Shown here one piece after another: positions 9,672 through 18,840 of a DNA stretch of 64,000 nucleotides. Source of the stretch: Candidatus Lokiarchaeota archaeon (GTDB lineage: Archaea > Asgardarchaeota > Thorarchaeia > Thorarchaeales > Thorarchaeaceae). Each line of letters starts with the position of its first letter. Positions within the stretch are counted from its first letter, which is position 1. Location: NCBI GenBank assembly GCA_014730275.1, contig WJIL01000132.1, positions 58,026-122,025 of the forward strand, given 5' to 3'. The notes under the pieces are model-generated. The model did not search any database and had not been told where the DNA came from. It was given only the letters and a program-made list of their open reading frames with translations. The position numbers and the translations under genes are program-made.

Positions 9672-12437
9672 ATGGATGAGCAGTCAACTCTTGATGACTT
9701 CTACGAGAAAGAACCATCTGAGAGTCAGAAACCGGAGAAAGAATCAAGGAAATCGCCCAAGAAACAGAAAAAAGAACCTGTTACCGCGCTTGATGAAGAA
9801 GCTGTTGCGCTGGCAACCGAAGACAATGAATATGAATATGGCGATGACTACGAAGATGAGACCCTAATCTCAACTCTTGATATTGGTGAGCGAAAAGCCC
9901 CGGATGAATTACCCCCTTCATATCTTCTATCGATTGATTACGCAGGTGATGCTGGCAAAGCTATTTTGAAGCTATACAACCCCGAAGACGAGAAGCTGTA
10001 CTTCTGGTTCGACAATACGGGTCATAAACCATATTGCTATACTGACTATACCCCCCAAGAAATCCAACGCATCGGTAGCATCGTTAACCACCATGGCTTT
10101 GTGGATGCGAAATCTGAGACCTTGCACGATTTGTTAAGAGACCAAGATTGCCAGATGACCAAGATTCTAGCAACCGATCCCCTCAGTATTGGTGGGCGTT
10201 CCGATTCGATTCGAGAATACCTGAAACGAAATGACGAGAATCATGCTTGGGAAGCTCGAATTCGCTATCACAACTCCTATACATATGATACTAAGTTCGT
10301 GCCCGGTCTTGTATACAAGATAGAAGGCGGGGATTTGATTCCGAGCCCTCCATCTCTTGATGAAACCACATTGGAGGGCTTTGAAAAGACCCTCGAAGAA
10401 GAGGCTTTGGATAGAATCTTGGACGAATATGCACCAATGTTCTTCATTGAAGTACCTGATATCCGCCGACTAGCCGTAGACATTGAAGTTTATACCCCGA
10501 TTTCCAACAGAGTTCCCGATGCTTCAGCAGCAGAATACCCGGTTACAGCCATAGGTTTGTCCGATAATGAAGGCAATGAGAAGTGCTTCATACTTCGGCG
10601 GGATGTGATTCAATCGGGGGAGAAACGAGAGAACTATCCTAAGGATCTACAGCTTGTATACTTTGAAAATGAAGTTGAGATGCTCATTGAAGCATTCAAG
10701 GTAATTGATGACTATCCGGTTGTATTGACTTTTGTTGGTGATGCATTTGACCTGAATTACCTCTATCACCGTGCCAAGCGTTTTAGAATTGATATGGATA
10801 AATACTGTCCAATACACCTGGGAAGAGAAATTGCTTTGCTGGATGGAGGTATTCATGTAGATCTTTATCGATTTTTGAAGAACCCCTCAATACAGTCCTA
10901 TGCCCTCTCAGGAGCTTATGATCGTAATAATCTGGAAACTATAGCTCAGGGTCTACTTGGTGTCGGCAAGCTTGAGTTATCAGACGAGATTTCGGATCTA
11001 TCATATTATGAGCTTGCTCACTATTGTTGGCGAGACGCGAACATAACTCTGCGAATCACTACGTTTCAAGACGATTTGGTAATGCGGCTTATTATTCTCC
11101 TTATGCGTATTTCTAGGCTCTCGATGGAAGACCTCACCCGCTACTACATATCCACTTGGATACAATCGCTGTTTCGACAAGAGCACCGAACTCGTGAATG
11201 CATTATTCCACGAAAAGACGAAATAGAAGAAATGAAAGAGAATGTAGCCCATACTGAAGCGGTCATCAAGGACAAACGATTCAAGGGTGCCATTGTAATT
11301 GAACCTGTGGCCGGTGTTCATTTCAATGCCACAGTCCTTGACTTTGCAAGTCTATACCCCTCCATTATGAAGCGGTATAACATCAGCTATGAGACAGTTG
11401 ATTGCCCACACGAGGAATGCCGAGTAGCTGATGACAACCGCGTACCAGAAACTGATCACTGGATATGCAAGAAGCGCCGAGGCATGATTAGTCAGATTAT
11501 CGGTTTCTTCAGAGATACGCGTGTCAAATGGTTCAAACCCAAGAGCAGATCTGATGAAACCCCGGAAAAGCGACGCAATTGGTATACCGTGGTCGAGAAG
11601 GCTCTCAAAGTCTTTGTTAACGCAGCATACGGAGTAACGGGAGCACAGCATTTCGAGCTTTTCTGTATGCCTGCGGCTGAAAGCGTAACCGCCTATGGCC
11701 GCGACGCTATCATTCGTACCAAAGAAAAAGCCGAGTCTATGGGAGTCCAAGTTATTTACGGTGATACTGACTCGGTGTTTCTGGACAATCCATCACCTGA
11801 ACAACAGCGGGAGCTCGTTCAATGGTCCAAAGAGGAACTGGGAATCGATCTTGAGGTTGAGAAGACCTACAAGTATGTAGCATTGTCTGATCGCAAGAAG
11901 AACTACATCGGCGTCTACCCTTCAGGACATGTTGATGTCAAAGGTCTTACTGGTAAGAAGCGGAATACCCCGGCGTTTGTTCAAGAAGCATTTAGGGATA
12001 TGCTTGATGTTCTTAGCGAAGTTGAGAATCCCGAAGGTTTTGAAGAGGCAAAAGACGAAATCAGAGAAATCGTGAATTGTGTGATTGATCGTCTGGAAGG
12101 TAAGGCTGAAGAGTATAGCCCAGAAGAACTTGCGTTCAGAGTACAGATGACAAAGTCAATCGACGATTATGGAAAAACTACTCCCCAACACGTTCGTGCC
12201 GCCATGATGCTTAGAGATGCAGGATATGAAGTATCGTCAGGAACGATAATTGAGTATATCAAAACGAAGGATGAACAGGGAGTCATGCCTGTGCAACTAG
12301 CTAAAGACACCGCATATTGGTTGGACCAGGAGAAGTACATCGATACGCTGAGAAGTGTTTTTGAGCAGGTATTGGATTCTGTTGGTCTCGATTTTGAGGA
12401 ATTACTTGGTTTTACTACGCTTGACCAGTTCTTCTGA
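9672..12437 (+). CDS. polB: Family B DNA polymerase with proofreading exonuclease
   Basis: Replicative-type PolB of 921 residues from the ATG at 9672. Exonuclease motifs: DIEVYTP (D270), DAFDLNYL, and YELAHYCWRDAN. Polymerase motifs: A, DFASLYPSI (D557); B, KALKVFVNAAYG; C, YGDTDS (696-701). All catalytic acids are present. The first 80 residues are acidic and low complexity. Residues 4-11 (QSTLDDFY) fit the PCNA-interacting PIP pattern, and the last eight (FTTLDQFF) are a second PIP-like end. It stands alone, followed by 159 bases without a gene. The frame extends upstream to 9615, but the ATG gives the N-terminal PIP at residue 4. Confidence 0.95.
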   Translation: MDEQSTLDDFYEKEPSESQKPEKESRKSPKKQKKEPVTALDEEAVALATEDNEYEYGDDYEDETLISTLDIGERKAPDELPPSYLLSIDYAGDAGKAILKLYNPEDEKLYFWFDNTGHKPYCYTDYTPQEIQRIGSIVNHHGFVDAKSETLHDLLRDQDCQMTKILATDPLSIGGRSDSIREYLKRNDENHAWEARIRYHNSYTYDTKFVPGLVYKIEGGDLIPSPPSLDETTLEGFEKTLEEEALDRILDEYAPMFFIEVPDIRRLAVDIEVYTPISNRVPDASAAEYPVTAIGLSDNEGNEKCFILRRDVIQSGEKRENYPKDLQLVYFENEVEMLIEAFKVIDDYPVVLTFVGDAFDLNYLYHRAKRFRIDMDKYCPIHLGREIALLDGGIHVDLYRFLKNPSIQSYALSGAYDRNNLETIAQGLLGVGKLELSDEISDLSYYELAHYCWRDANITLRITTFQDDLVMRLIILLMRISRLSMEDLTRYYISTWIQSLFRQEHRTRECIIPRKDEIEEMKENVAHTEAVIKDKRFKGAIVIEPVAGVHFNATVLDFASLYPSIMKRYNISYETVDCPHEECRVADDNRVPETDHWICKKRRGMISQIIGFFRDTRVKWFKPKSRSDETPEKRRNWYTVVEKALKVFVNAAYGVTGAQHFELFCMPAAESVTAYGRDAIIRTKEKAESMGVQVIYGDTDSVFLDNPSPEQQRELVQWSKEELGIDLEVEKTYKYVALSDRKKNYIGVYPSGHVDVKGLTGKKRNTPAFVQEAFRDMLDVLSEVENPEGFEEAKDEIREIVNCVIDRLEGKAEEYSPEELAFRVQMTKSIDDYGKTTPQHVRAAMMLRDAGYEVSSGTIIEYIKTKDEQGVMPVQLAKDTAYWLDQEKYIDTLRSVFEQVLDSVGLDFEELLGFTTLDQFF

Positions 12438-12596
12438 TCTATTATCTTTTCCATAATTGGTGATATGTGCAGATAAATGCGCATTTAGTCTATTCTCCCG
12501 ATGGATTGTTTCTTCCGGTTGAGCTAGGAAATTCTTATAGCGTAGCGGCCAAAAGATAAAGCTGGTACCTAATATTGCATAAAGGTGGAATTGCAA

Positions 12597-13634
12597 ATGG
12601 CTGACGACATTATCCGAGAGATGCTCATGGAGAAAGCTCTCATACTGTTCGAACCAAAGGAAATCGACACAGGAGCGAGGGAATTCATGTCCAAATATGC
12701 CTCATATATGGAGGAGGCAGCAATTACTGCGAAAGCTGCTAGTGGTCATGTGTATTATGAGAGTGACGAAGCTCCGGTAGACGATTCTATGACTGAATTC
12801 TTTGAGGAATGGATTGAGCTATCAAATGCGCTTGAAATAGATACCGTTGTTGCTATGAATTACTATGCCGACTCCAAATACGCCCAGAATCCAGAGGTTC
12901 AAACCTTGGACTCGAGTGGGAATGCTTCGCTACATCATGTCTGTCCCAACAGACGAGAAACTTGGGAATATGGTGCTGGTGTGGTGAAAGAACTAAGCGC
13001 TCTTCCTATAGATGAGATTCTTGTTCTCGGTACTGGTTATCTGAGCGAGAAATTCTGCTTCTGTGATACTTGTAGAAAGGAATTTTCATCCAAAGTTGGG
13101 ATAAATCCAGAACAGCTTTCATACAAGTACCTCGCAGATCACCCGTCAGAACTTGACGCGTGGCGTGAATGGCGAAGAGAGAAATTCGTTGATGGAATCG
13201 CATCTCTGCATGAAGCTAATACTGCACCTGCACCTACTGAGGATGATGTTTCTTCACCACGGCTTTCCATCGAGGTACTGATTGATCCTAGCACAGGATT
13301 GGTTGAAGGCTCTAAGAATCATAACGGATATGATTTTTCAAGAATCAGAGATTTGACCGGGAGTATTCTTGTGAATCTGTATCCATGGTCACCTAGACTT
13401 GATTCCATTGGATCCAAAGAATACGAGAAACTTGTTGAGGCCCTGTATTTCGTTCGAGATTTTAATAGACGGGGTGGAACTGTAACCTTGTTCAGATGGG
13501 CAGTAGACGATTTACAGGAAATCCAGGCTCTGAAGACATTGGCCAACGAAGTTGGAGCAAATCGGGTAGCAGCAACCCTGGGATATCCTCCCAACTACTC
13601 GGACTATCGTGAGAATGCAATGCCTAGCTACTAG
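12597..13634 (+). CDS. Predicted TIM-barrel glycoside-hydrolase-like protein
   Basis: 345 residues. AGGTGG at 12583-12588, 8 bases before the ATG at 12597, fixes the start. The middle holds CPNRRETWEYG, DEILVLGTGYL, then FCFCDTCRKEF, a short Cys cluster followed by aromatic/Trp-rich W.EWRREKF. This arrangement is reminiscent of glycoside-hydrolase-like barrels (GHL/GH42-like), in which a CxCxxC cluster follows the fourth strand. Late strands are ILVNLYPW and GGTVTLFRWAVDD. Catalytic acids cannot be assigned. No signal peptide, so probably cytoplasmic. Treat as a conserved hypothetical with a fold guess. Confidence 0.5.
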   Translation: MADDIIREMLMEKALILFEPKEIDTGAREFMSKYASYMEEAAITAKAASGHVYYESDEAPVDDSMTEFFEEWIELSNALEIDTVVAMNYYADSKYAQNPEVQTLDSSGNASLHHVCPNRRETWEYGAGVVKELSALPIDEILVLGTGYLSEKFCFCDTCRKEFSSKVGINPEQLSYKYLADHPSELDAWREWRREKFVDGIASLHEANTAPAPTEDDVSSPRLSIEVLIDPSTGLVEGSKNHNGYDFSRIRDLTGSILVNLYPWSPRLDSIGSKEYEKLVEALYFVRDFNRRGGTVTLFRWAVDDLQEIQALKTLANEVGANRVAATLGYPPNYSDYRENAMPSY

Positions 13635-13651
13635 AGGAAGATAGCCTATTA

Positions 13652-14533
13652 CTACAGGCGAGCTCCGCAATAAGGACATGTACTGGTTGAAGGCTCAACT
13701 GAACGCCCACAGGAAAAGCAAAATGCGGGGCTTGTCGCCTCGTTATGTGCTTCTTCCTTGAAGGGACTCAGGCCATCTTGTTGAAATAGAGCCCCTATTC
13801 CGTCAATAGACTCCTCGCTTTCATCTCTTATTCTCTGAATTGAACCAGAAGAAGTACTACATTGGCAACGCTCGCTACGTTCATCATCTTGGTAGGAACG
13901 CTTTGCTCCAAACTTGTCATGTTCCGTTTGTCGATTCTCTCTTCTTCTATAATCTGCATCCTCTCCCCGGGAATGGTAGTATTCCTTTCTATCATAATCA
14001 TCCGAAGAACTAATCGCGCGATCCAGCTCATCAAAATCCCGTCTATAATCATCTGCTCCATATCCTCTATCGATAGCTGGTCTATTGACGGATCTCTCTC
14101 GCTCTTGCCCATACCACCGAGAAACCTCGGGAATGCCAACTGCTGCTTCCATGAAGGAGCTATGAGCATTCTTCTTGAGTTCTCTATATTGATCAGGTGT
14201 CAGACCGAGTACTTCCAATGCCCTGTCTCTTTGAGGACATCTCTTCGAGAGAGGGCAACAGAACGCAAGACTGCCATGGCAAAGAGATGCCATCGCTCTC
14301 TCTTGTCGAGACTTGAAAATGGGTGTAATTCGTTTCTTACCTAGAATCAATGAATTACCAGCGGTTCGAAGCTGAGTATATCCTGTGTTTGTAAGAGCTT
14401 CAACTACTTCTTTGGCCGGATAGGCTCTCCCTTCGATTACGACCATCCCTTCGGTCTCATCTAGTCTTACCGGACGCTGCGGTTCTTTTCTTCCGGATGC
14501 CGAGGTTCTTTCATGGTATCTCATGACGCCCAT
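13652..14533 (-). CDS. Zinc-ribbon protein with Cys cluster and long charged linker
   Basis: 293 residues, not recognised. The N-terminal 30-100 region is a folded-looking module (VVIEGRAYPAKEVVEAL...LILGKKRITP). A Cys cluster CHGSLAFCCPLSKRCPQRDRAL follows at about 103-124 and could bind a metal or iron-sulfur centre. Residues 150-235 are low-complexity, rich in Arg/Asp/Tyr and likely disordered. The C-terminus is a zinc ribbon CFSCGRSVE...CPYCGARL. It converges on the preceding gene with an 18-base gap. Nucleic-acid or protein binding is a guess only. Confidence 0.6.
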   Translation of the reverse strand: MGVMRYHERTSASGRKEPQRPVRLDETEGMVVIEGRAYPAKEVVEALTNTGYTQLRTAGNSLILGKKRITPIFKSRQERAMASLCHGSLAFCCPLSKRCPQRDRALEVLGLTPDQYRELKKNAHSSFMEAAVGIPEVSRWYGQERERSVNRPAIDRGYGADDYRRDFDELDRAISSSDDYDRKEYYHSRGEDADYRRRENRQTEHDKFGAKRSYQDDERSERCQCSTSSGSIQRIRDESEESIDGIGALFQQDGLSPFKEEAHNEATSPAFCFSCGRSVEPSTSTCPYCGARL

Positions 14534-14688
14534 CTCATAGCTGGTCTGGTCTCTGTCAAATGGTGATTATCATACACATACAATCCTGTGTATTACTTGA
14601 AGAACACAAGCGACATTGTGCTGTAGGCGCACTATCAGCGAAAGCTATTTCTTCTATTGTTTCAGTCCAGAGCTTGGAGAGAATAATT

Positions 14689-15051
14689 TTGGGAACTAAG
14701 GCAAAAGGAGCCGCGCAGGCCTATACACTTCTGGGATCCACCGTACTATTCATCTTCGCCATTCAGATGTTGCTTGGCGGTATTGACGGTGCTCTAGCGG
14801 GCAACTTCGAATCAGTCATAGATGTAGTACTTGCAGTTGCATTGTTTCTAATGGTGATACTATCGATTGATGCATGTGGTTTTGTTTATTGGAAGATCCG
14901 ACAAAGTGGTGCCTTACTGGCTCTATTCGGGTTCATAGCAATCATGATTGTACTTCGAAATCTCAGCTTTGATTTCTTGGGTTGGCTGCTCAATGCTGGT
15001 ACGCTTGCTGGACTAATGATACTTCTAGCAGGCTTGCTGCTAATGGTCTAG
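14689..15051 (+). CDS. Small four-segment membrane protein
   Basis: From the TTG at 14689 the product is about 120 residues. GGAG at 14676-14679 sits 9 bases upstream, and the earlier part of the frame (from 14560) is not protein-like. Hydrophobic stretches: AYTLLGSTVLFIFAIQMLL, VVLAVALFLMVILSIDACG, SGALLALFGFIAIMIVL, and AGTLAGLMILLAGLLLMV. No known family recognised. The next gene, 20 bases on, encodes a similar small membrane protein, so the two may form a hetero-complex. Confidence 0.6.
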   Translation: MGTKAKGAAQAYTLLGSTVLFIFAIQMLLGGIDGALAGNFESVIDVVLAVALFLMVILSIDACGFVYWKIRQSGALLALFGFIAIMIVLRNLSFDFLGWLLNAGTLAGLMILLAGLLLMV

Positions 15052-15071
15052 AAGTGGGGGTTTACATTCAA

Positions 15072-15410
15072 ATGGGAAGAAAATCGGATGCCCAGAAAGT
15101 TGGAGAGATACTCATCAGTCTAGGAGGTATTGTTGGCCTCCTCTTTGGTATACTCGCTTTGCTAGGTTCAAGATGGGTATTATTGCCCGACCTCCCGATT
15201 TTACAAGGTCTTGATCTTCTTATTTCGGGAATCGTATTGATTGTTCTTTCATTAGTAGTTCTCGCTACAAATGGTACGATTAAGGTAAAATCACTACGTC
15301 TAAAGAGAAACTGGGTTGTCCTCCTAATACTAGGGGTACTCATGTATGCCTTCCGCGGGAATCTTGCAGCAGTTCTCGTAATACTTGGAGCAATTCTCCT
15401 TGTCTTCTAG
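15072..15410 (+). CDS. Small four-segment membrane protein
   Basis: 112 residues from the ATG at 15072, preceded by a G-rich stretch (GTGGGGG). It has about four hydrophobic segments: ILISLGGIVGLLFGILALLG, GLDLLISGIVLIVLSLVVLA, WVVLLILGVLMYAF, and LAAVLVILGAILLVF. A basic loop (KVKSLRLKRNW) lies between segments 2 and 3. Not a recognised family. It lies directly after another four-segment protein on the same strand, likely the same transcript. Confidence 0.6.
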   Translation: MGRKSDAQKVGEILISLGGIVGLLFGILALLGSRWVLLPDLPILQGLDLLISGIVLIVLSLVVLATNGTIKVKSLRLKRNWVVLLILGVLMYAFRGNLAAVLVILGAILLVF

Positions 15411-15438
15411 GTTGGTATCGTGAAGGGTGTAGACCTTT

Positions 15439-15478
15439 AGTTATGGTTTGACCCCACGAGGGGCCGCCATCGATAACT
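15439..15478 (+). promoter_or_regulatory. Nested hairpin before the class III aminotransferase gene
   Basis: The 40 bases can fold as AGTT/AACT (15439-15442 with 15475-15478), ATGG/CCAT (15443-15446 with 15467-15470) and CCCC/GGGG (15452-15455 with 15460-15463) around an ACGA tetraloop, with small internal loops. It lies between the stop of the small membrane protein (15410) and the probable start at 15528. It could be a terminator for the upstream pair or a leader structure for the aminotransferase. No T-run follows, which favours a leader element. Confidence 0.4.
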
Positions 15479-15527
15479 GTATATGTATCGATTTTTGGCT
15501 ATGGAATTAGGTGGAGCCGGGACTAAA

Positions 15528-16877
15528 ATGAATAAGGAAGGCCTTCAAATATTGAAGGAACTTGGCTTAGAAGAACTCGAAGAATCGAAGATGACGAATG
15601 AATACTGGACCCAACGGGCTTCTAAAAGCCTTGCTCTGACTACTCAACAAAGAGACGTATATGGTTGTCTCGATCACACTCGGGGCAGTGGGCTACAAAT
15701 CTATGATATCGAAGGCACAGAGTACCTTGACGTTACAGGCGGAGTTGCGGTAAGGGCATTAGGTCTCAGATTCAAGCCGCTTCTTGATTTTGAGGCGAGA
15801 ATAAACGATGTGATTCATGAGCTACCGGGGATGGATTTCGATGCTATCCCTCAAACGCTTCTTGCCGAGGCTATTGCTGATACGGTGCCAGGTAAACGTA
15901 AGAAACGCGTTGTATTCACAACTTCAGGCGGTCGCGCAGTTGAGGGCTGTATGAAATCAGCAATGGATTTATCACGAAAACAACGCTTTGTTGGCTTCAG
16001 GCCTGCTTTTCATGGTCGTACCGGTTATGCTTTGTCATTGACAGCATCCAACAGTACCCACAAGAGCGGCTTTCCACAAGGTGTGGATGTCATTCGAGTA
16101 GCGTATCCTTATTGTTACAGATGCCCTTATGGCCAAAACGTTGAGGATTGCAATGTTGAATGTGTTGAAGCACTTAGATATGCTCTGGAAGTAGAGGGGA
16201 ATGATATCGCAGCAACAGTGATGGAACCCCTTTGCGGAGAAGGTGGACTGATTTTGCCACCAGCTAAAGCTGTCAAGGGAATGTTTGAGGTTACCAAGGA
16301 GAATGGAGGGTACTTCATCTCTGACGAAATCCAAGCTGGAATGGGTAGAACAGGCAACTGGTGTGCAATCGAACTCCATGATGTTATTCCTGATTACGTA
16401 GCACTTGCAAAGGCTCTTGGCGGTGGATACCCAATGGGTGCCTCTGTAGGACCCTCACCAATGTACTCAGGCCGGGCTCGTCATTCTGAGACATTCTCTG
16501 CAGAGCCAAAGATGGCATTGATTTCTCTATGGCTGCTGAAGTACTTAGAGGAACATAACTACCTGGAGAAGAATGCCAAGAAAGGCGAGTATCTTTTGGA
16601 ACGTCTGCACGAACTGAAGGACAAACATGATGTTGTTGGAGATGTTCGTGGGGCTGGTCTAATGGTAGGGCTTGAATTTGTAAAAGATAGAAGGTCAAAG
16701 GAAAAGGCCCCAGGTTTGAGAAACCAGATTATCAAGAACGCCGTCAAGAAACAGAAGCTTTGGATTTTGGGGTCCGGCCAGAACTGCATCCGCTTGACTC
16801 CAAGCTATGTAATCACTGAAGATGAAATGGATGATGCGGTGGATCGCCTAGACAAGGCAATATCCGAATCAACGTAA
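15528..16877 (+). CDS. Class III PLP aminotransferase (ornithine/GABA/acetylornithine type)
   Basis: About 449 residues from the ATG at 15528 (GGAG 11 bases upstream); an ATG at 15483 is the longer alternative. PLP motifs: TSGGRAVEGCMKSA, FHGRTGYAL, the Asp in FISDEIQAGMGRTG and the Schiff-base Lys in YVALAKALGGGYPMGA. A four-Cys insert YCYRCPYGQ...C...C near residues 198-212 is seen in archaeal members of the 4-aminobutyrate/ornithine aminotransferase group, some of which are amino-acid racemases. Exact substrate cannot be told. It is followed by a terminator-like hairpin, so it is probably monocistronic. Confidence 0.85.
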   Translation: MNKEGLQILKELGLEELEESKMTNEYWTQRASKSLALTTQQRDVYGCLDHTRGSGLQIYDIEGTEYLDVTGGVAVRALGLRFKPLLDFEARINDVIHELPGMDFDAIPQTLLAEAIADTVPGKRKKRVVFTTSGGRAVEGCMKSAMDLSRKQRFVGFRPAFHGRTGYALSLTASNSTHKSGFPQGVDVIRVAYPYCYRCPYGQNVEDCNVECVEALRYALEVEGNDIAATVMEPLCGEGGLILPPAKAVKGMFEVTKENGGYFISDEIQAGMGRTGNWCAIELHDVIPDYVALAKALGGGYPMGASVGPSPMYSGRARHSETFSAEPKMALISLWLLKYLEEHNYLEKNAKKGEYLLERLHELKDKHDVVGDVRGAGLMVGLEFVKDRRSKEKAPGLRNQIIKNAVKKQKLWILGSGQNCIRLTPSYVITEDEMDDAVDRLDKAISEST

Positions 16878-16913
16878 ACCCGGCCTCACTCTATCTATGA
16901 CGCAGGAAGAAAG

Positions 16914-16950
16914 GGGATTGTTCCATATCACGGAATAGTCCCATTTTCTT
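16914..16950 (+). terminator. Hairpin with T-rich tail after the aminotransferase
   Basis: GGGATTGTTCC (16914-16924) pairs with GGAATAGTCCC (16932-16942) over 11 positions, two of them G-U in RNA, with a 7-base loop. ATTTTCTT follows directly. It lies 36 bases after the aminotransferase stop, in the position and form of an intrinsic-type terminator. Archaeal termination relies mostly on T-runs, so the stem may instead protect the 3' end. Confidence 0.5.
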
Positions 16951-17034
16951 CATACTGTTTCGTCAATTCGAACCGAAGAGCTAGCTAGAAGCCCAAAAGC
17001 CAAGGAATATGTATATGGCGATGATGTTTCTTAG

Positions 17035-18354
17035 ATGAGGAACGACATGCCAGATGGGAGAGAAGAACATCCGGCTAAGAAGGATGCAGGGAATAGTGGA
17101 AACAAACCTGAATTCGTAACAGAGTTTCCTGAAGATGATCTAGAACCGGGAGAAAGACTTGATGTATCATTGAGAAATCTTGTTGATTTTCCCTCAACAG
17201 GGTATGCAACTTTTGGTATATACAACTATCCGGCAAAATTCATTCCACAAGTACCTGCATATGTATTGGAAAGGTATGCACAATCGAACATGACTGTGTT
17301 TGATCCGTTTGCAGGATGTGGAACAACCGGGCTTGTAGCGCGTCTGTATGGGCTTGAGTATGAGCTATGGGATTTGAATCCAATTCTAGACTTGTTGCAT
17401 AGAGTCGCAATAGCACCTCCCGAATCTTATGATGTTGATGATTTGATGGAACGTCTTTCCGCTGATGAGGCCATGTACAACCCGAAATGGGGCAATTATG
17501 ACTATTGGTTTGCTGATCCATTCAAGGCATTCCTACAGCAGGTTTGGGGGAGCTATCATGCCATTGATGAAAAAGAAATAAGGAACGTGCTTGCTGTTCC
17601 GCTATTGAAAGTCAGCAGGCATTTTTCCTATGATGACATGGGCCGAATGAAGCTGTCCAAATCTCCAAAATCAGAGAAACGAGTTGGAGATATTCTCAAG
17701 AAGGACTGGAAGACTCTTTTCTATTCAATGCTGAAGGATGAAATAACAGATTTACTTGAACGGCAAGAAGAATACTATTCGCTTAGGCCCAAGGATGTAG
17801 ATTCTACTATCCATGCCGGCATCGATTCTCTAACTTCTGATCTTCGCGATAATCGCGATATTCTTGTCACATCTCCTCCGTATATGCAATCCCAGGAATA
17901 CATGCGGCAGGCTAAGATGGACCTCTTCTGGCTAGGTTACTCAGATGAAGAAGTTCGAGCACTCAGTAGAATGGAGATTCCGTACCGCGATGTTTCAAAA
18001 ACCGAAATCCACTCTGAAACTTATAGACGAATGAGAAAGAGTGTTGAAGAAGATCATATTCAGGAAGTCTATGATAATTACTTCAGGGGTATCACGAAGG
18101 CCCTTCAACGCCTGTCTGAAGATGTTGATCATTGTCTGTTCTTTTTTGTGGGTCGGCCCAGCATGCGAGGCCGCCCAGTTCCAATCGATATCATATTACA
18201 GGAACACTTCACTGAACTCGGCTGGAAACACGAAGGCACTCTTGTTGATACTATCGTCTCTAGACGGATGTTTTCATATGGCGTAAACCCAGCCACAAAC
18301 ATGAAGGACAACCGTAGTTCAGAAGAAAGCCTTGTGATTCTGAAACGGAACTAA
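17035..18354 (+). CDS. DNA (N4-cytosine or N6-adenine) methyltransferase, orphan
   Basis: 439 residues. The SAM-binding motif I is DPFAGCGTTG at about 90-99, and the catalytic motif IV is SPPY (TSPPYMQSQEY) near residue 280. SPPY is found in N4-cytosine and some N6-adenine methyltransferases. A conserved FGIYNYPAKFIPQ segment precedes motif I. No restriction endonuclease gene lies on either side, so it may be an orphan methylase for epigenetic marking, or could modify RNA. The ATG at 17035 is used; an internal ATG lies at 17047. The target sequence cannot be predicted. Confidence 0.8.
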   Translation: MRNDMPDGREEHPAKKDAGNSGNKPEFVTEFPEDDLEPGERLDVSLRNLVDFPSTGYATFGIYNYPAKFIPQVPAYVLERYAQSNMTVFDPFAGCGTTGLVARLYGLEYELWDLNPILDLLHRVAIAPPESYDVDDLMERLSADEAMYNPKWGNYDYWFADPFKAFLQQVWGSYHAIDEKEIRNVLAVPLLKVSRHFSYDDMGRMKLSKSPKSEKRVGDILKKDWKTLFYSMLKDEITDLLERQEEYYSLRPKDVDSTIHAGIDSLTSDLRDNRDILVTSPPYMQSQEYMRQAKMDLFWLGYSDEEVRALSRMEIPYRDVSKTEIHSETYRRMRKSVEEDHIQEVYDNYFRGITKALQRLSEDVDHCLFFFVGRPSMRGRPVPIDIILQEHFTELGWKHEGTLVDTIVSRRMFSYGVNPATNMKDNRSSEESLVILKRN

Positions 18355-18489
18355 CGCAATATTCTCGGGTGGAAAACTTCTCTGGTTGAACTCCTCTCTA
18401 ACTGTTTTCAGCTTCCCGCTGTCGTCATAATAACCCTTATGTGCGTCCTTCGGTACGCTTGACAAAAGAAAACGGAGGCAAAAGTGTAT

Positions 18490-18748
18490 ATGGCAACAGC
18501 AATCAGGTGGGATCGCGTTTGCCAGGCGCTCATTCTTAGAACTACCTCCTTCCGCTAAACTTCTCTATGTGTTGCTAAAGAACAAGCGACGCATGTCACG
18601 TCAGGCTATTATTGAAGAGAGTTTTCTGCCCCCTCGTACTGTTAACTATGGTCTGAATAGGCTCAAACAGCTCGGGCTTGTTGATGACGAGGAGCATGCT
18701 GATGATGCGCGGAAGGTAGTATATGAGCTCCTTGCAGCCCCGATGTAA
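18490..18748 (+). pseudogene. Winged-helix (MarR-like) regulator, apparently frameshifted
   Basis: GGAGG at about 18474-18478 precedes an ATG at 18490 that opens a frame reading MATAIRWDRVCQALIL and stops at 18556-18558. From about 18539 a second frame reads LELPPSAKLLYVLLKNKRRM, then a helix-turn-helix (LPPRTVNYGLNRLKQLGLVDD) and ends DARKVVYEL...PM at the TAA at 18746. This second frame has the typical archaeal small wHTH pattern LPPSAK...RTVRYAL..L...DAR..LY. Joining the two needs one base skipped near 18535-18545. Either a sequencing/assembly error, a real frameshift mutation, or a shorter protein starting at GTG 18569. This is the only gene-like content in 18355-18840. Confidence 0.6.
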
Positions 18749-18840
18749 TCTGAAAACAACAGGCGGGAGTGCATCTCCCGCTCCAAAACCCTCATAACCT
18801 TATGAGAACCGAGAACTCTTGTTGAGAAGGAGCTCCCCCT

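Noticed and set aside
17035..18748. Restriction-modification system
   Set aside because: Only the methyltransferase is present; neighbouring genes are a small regulator and aspS, with no nuclease-like product.
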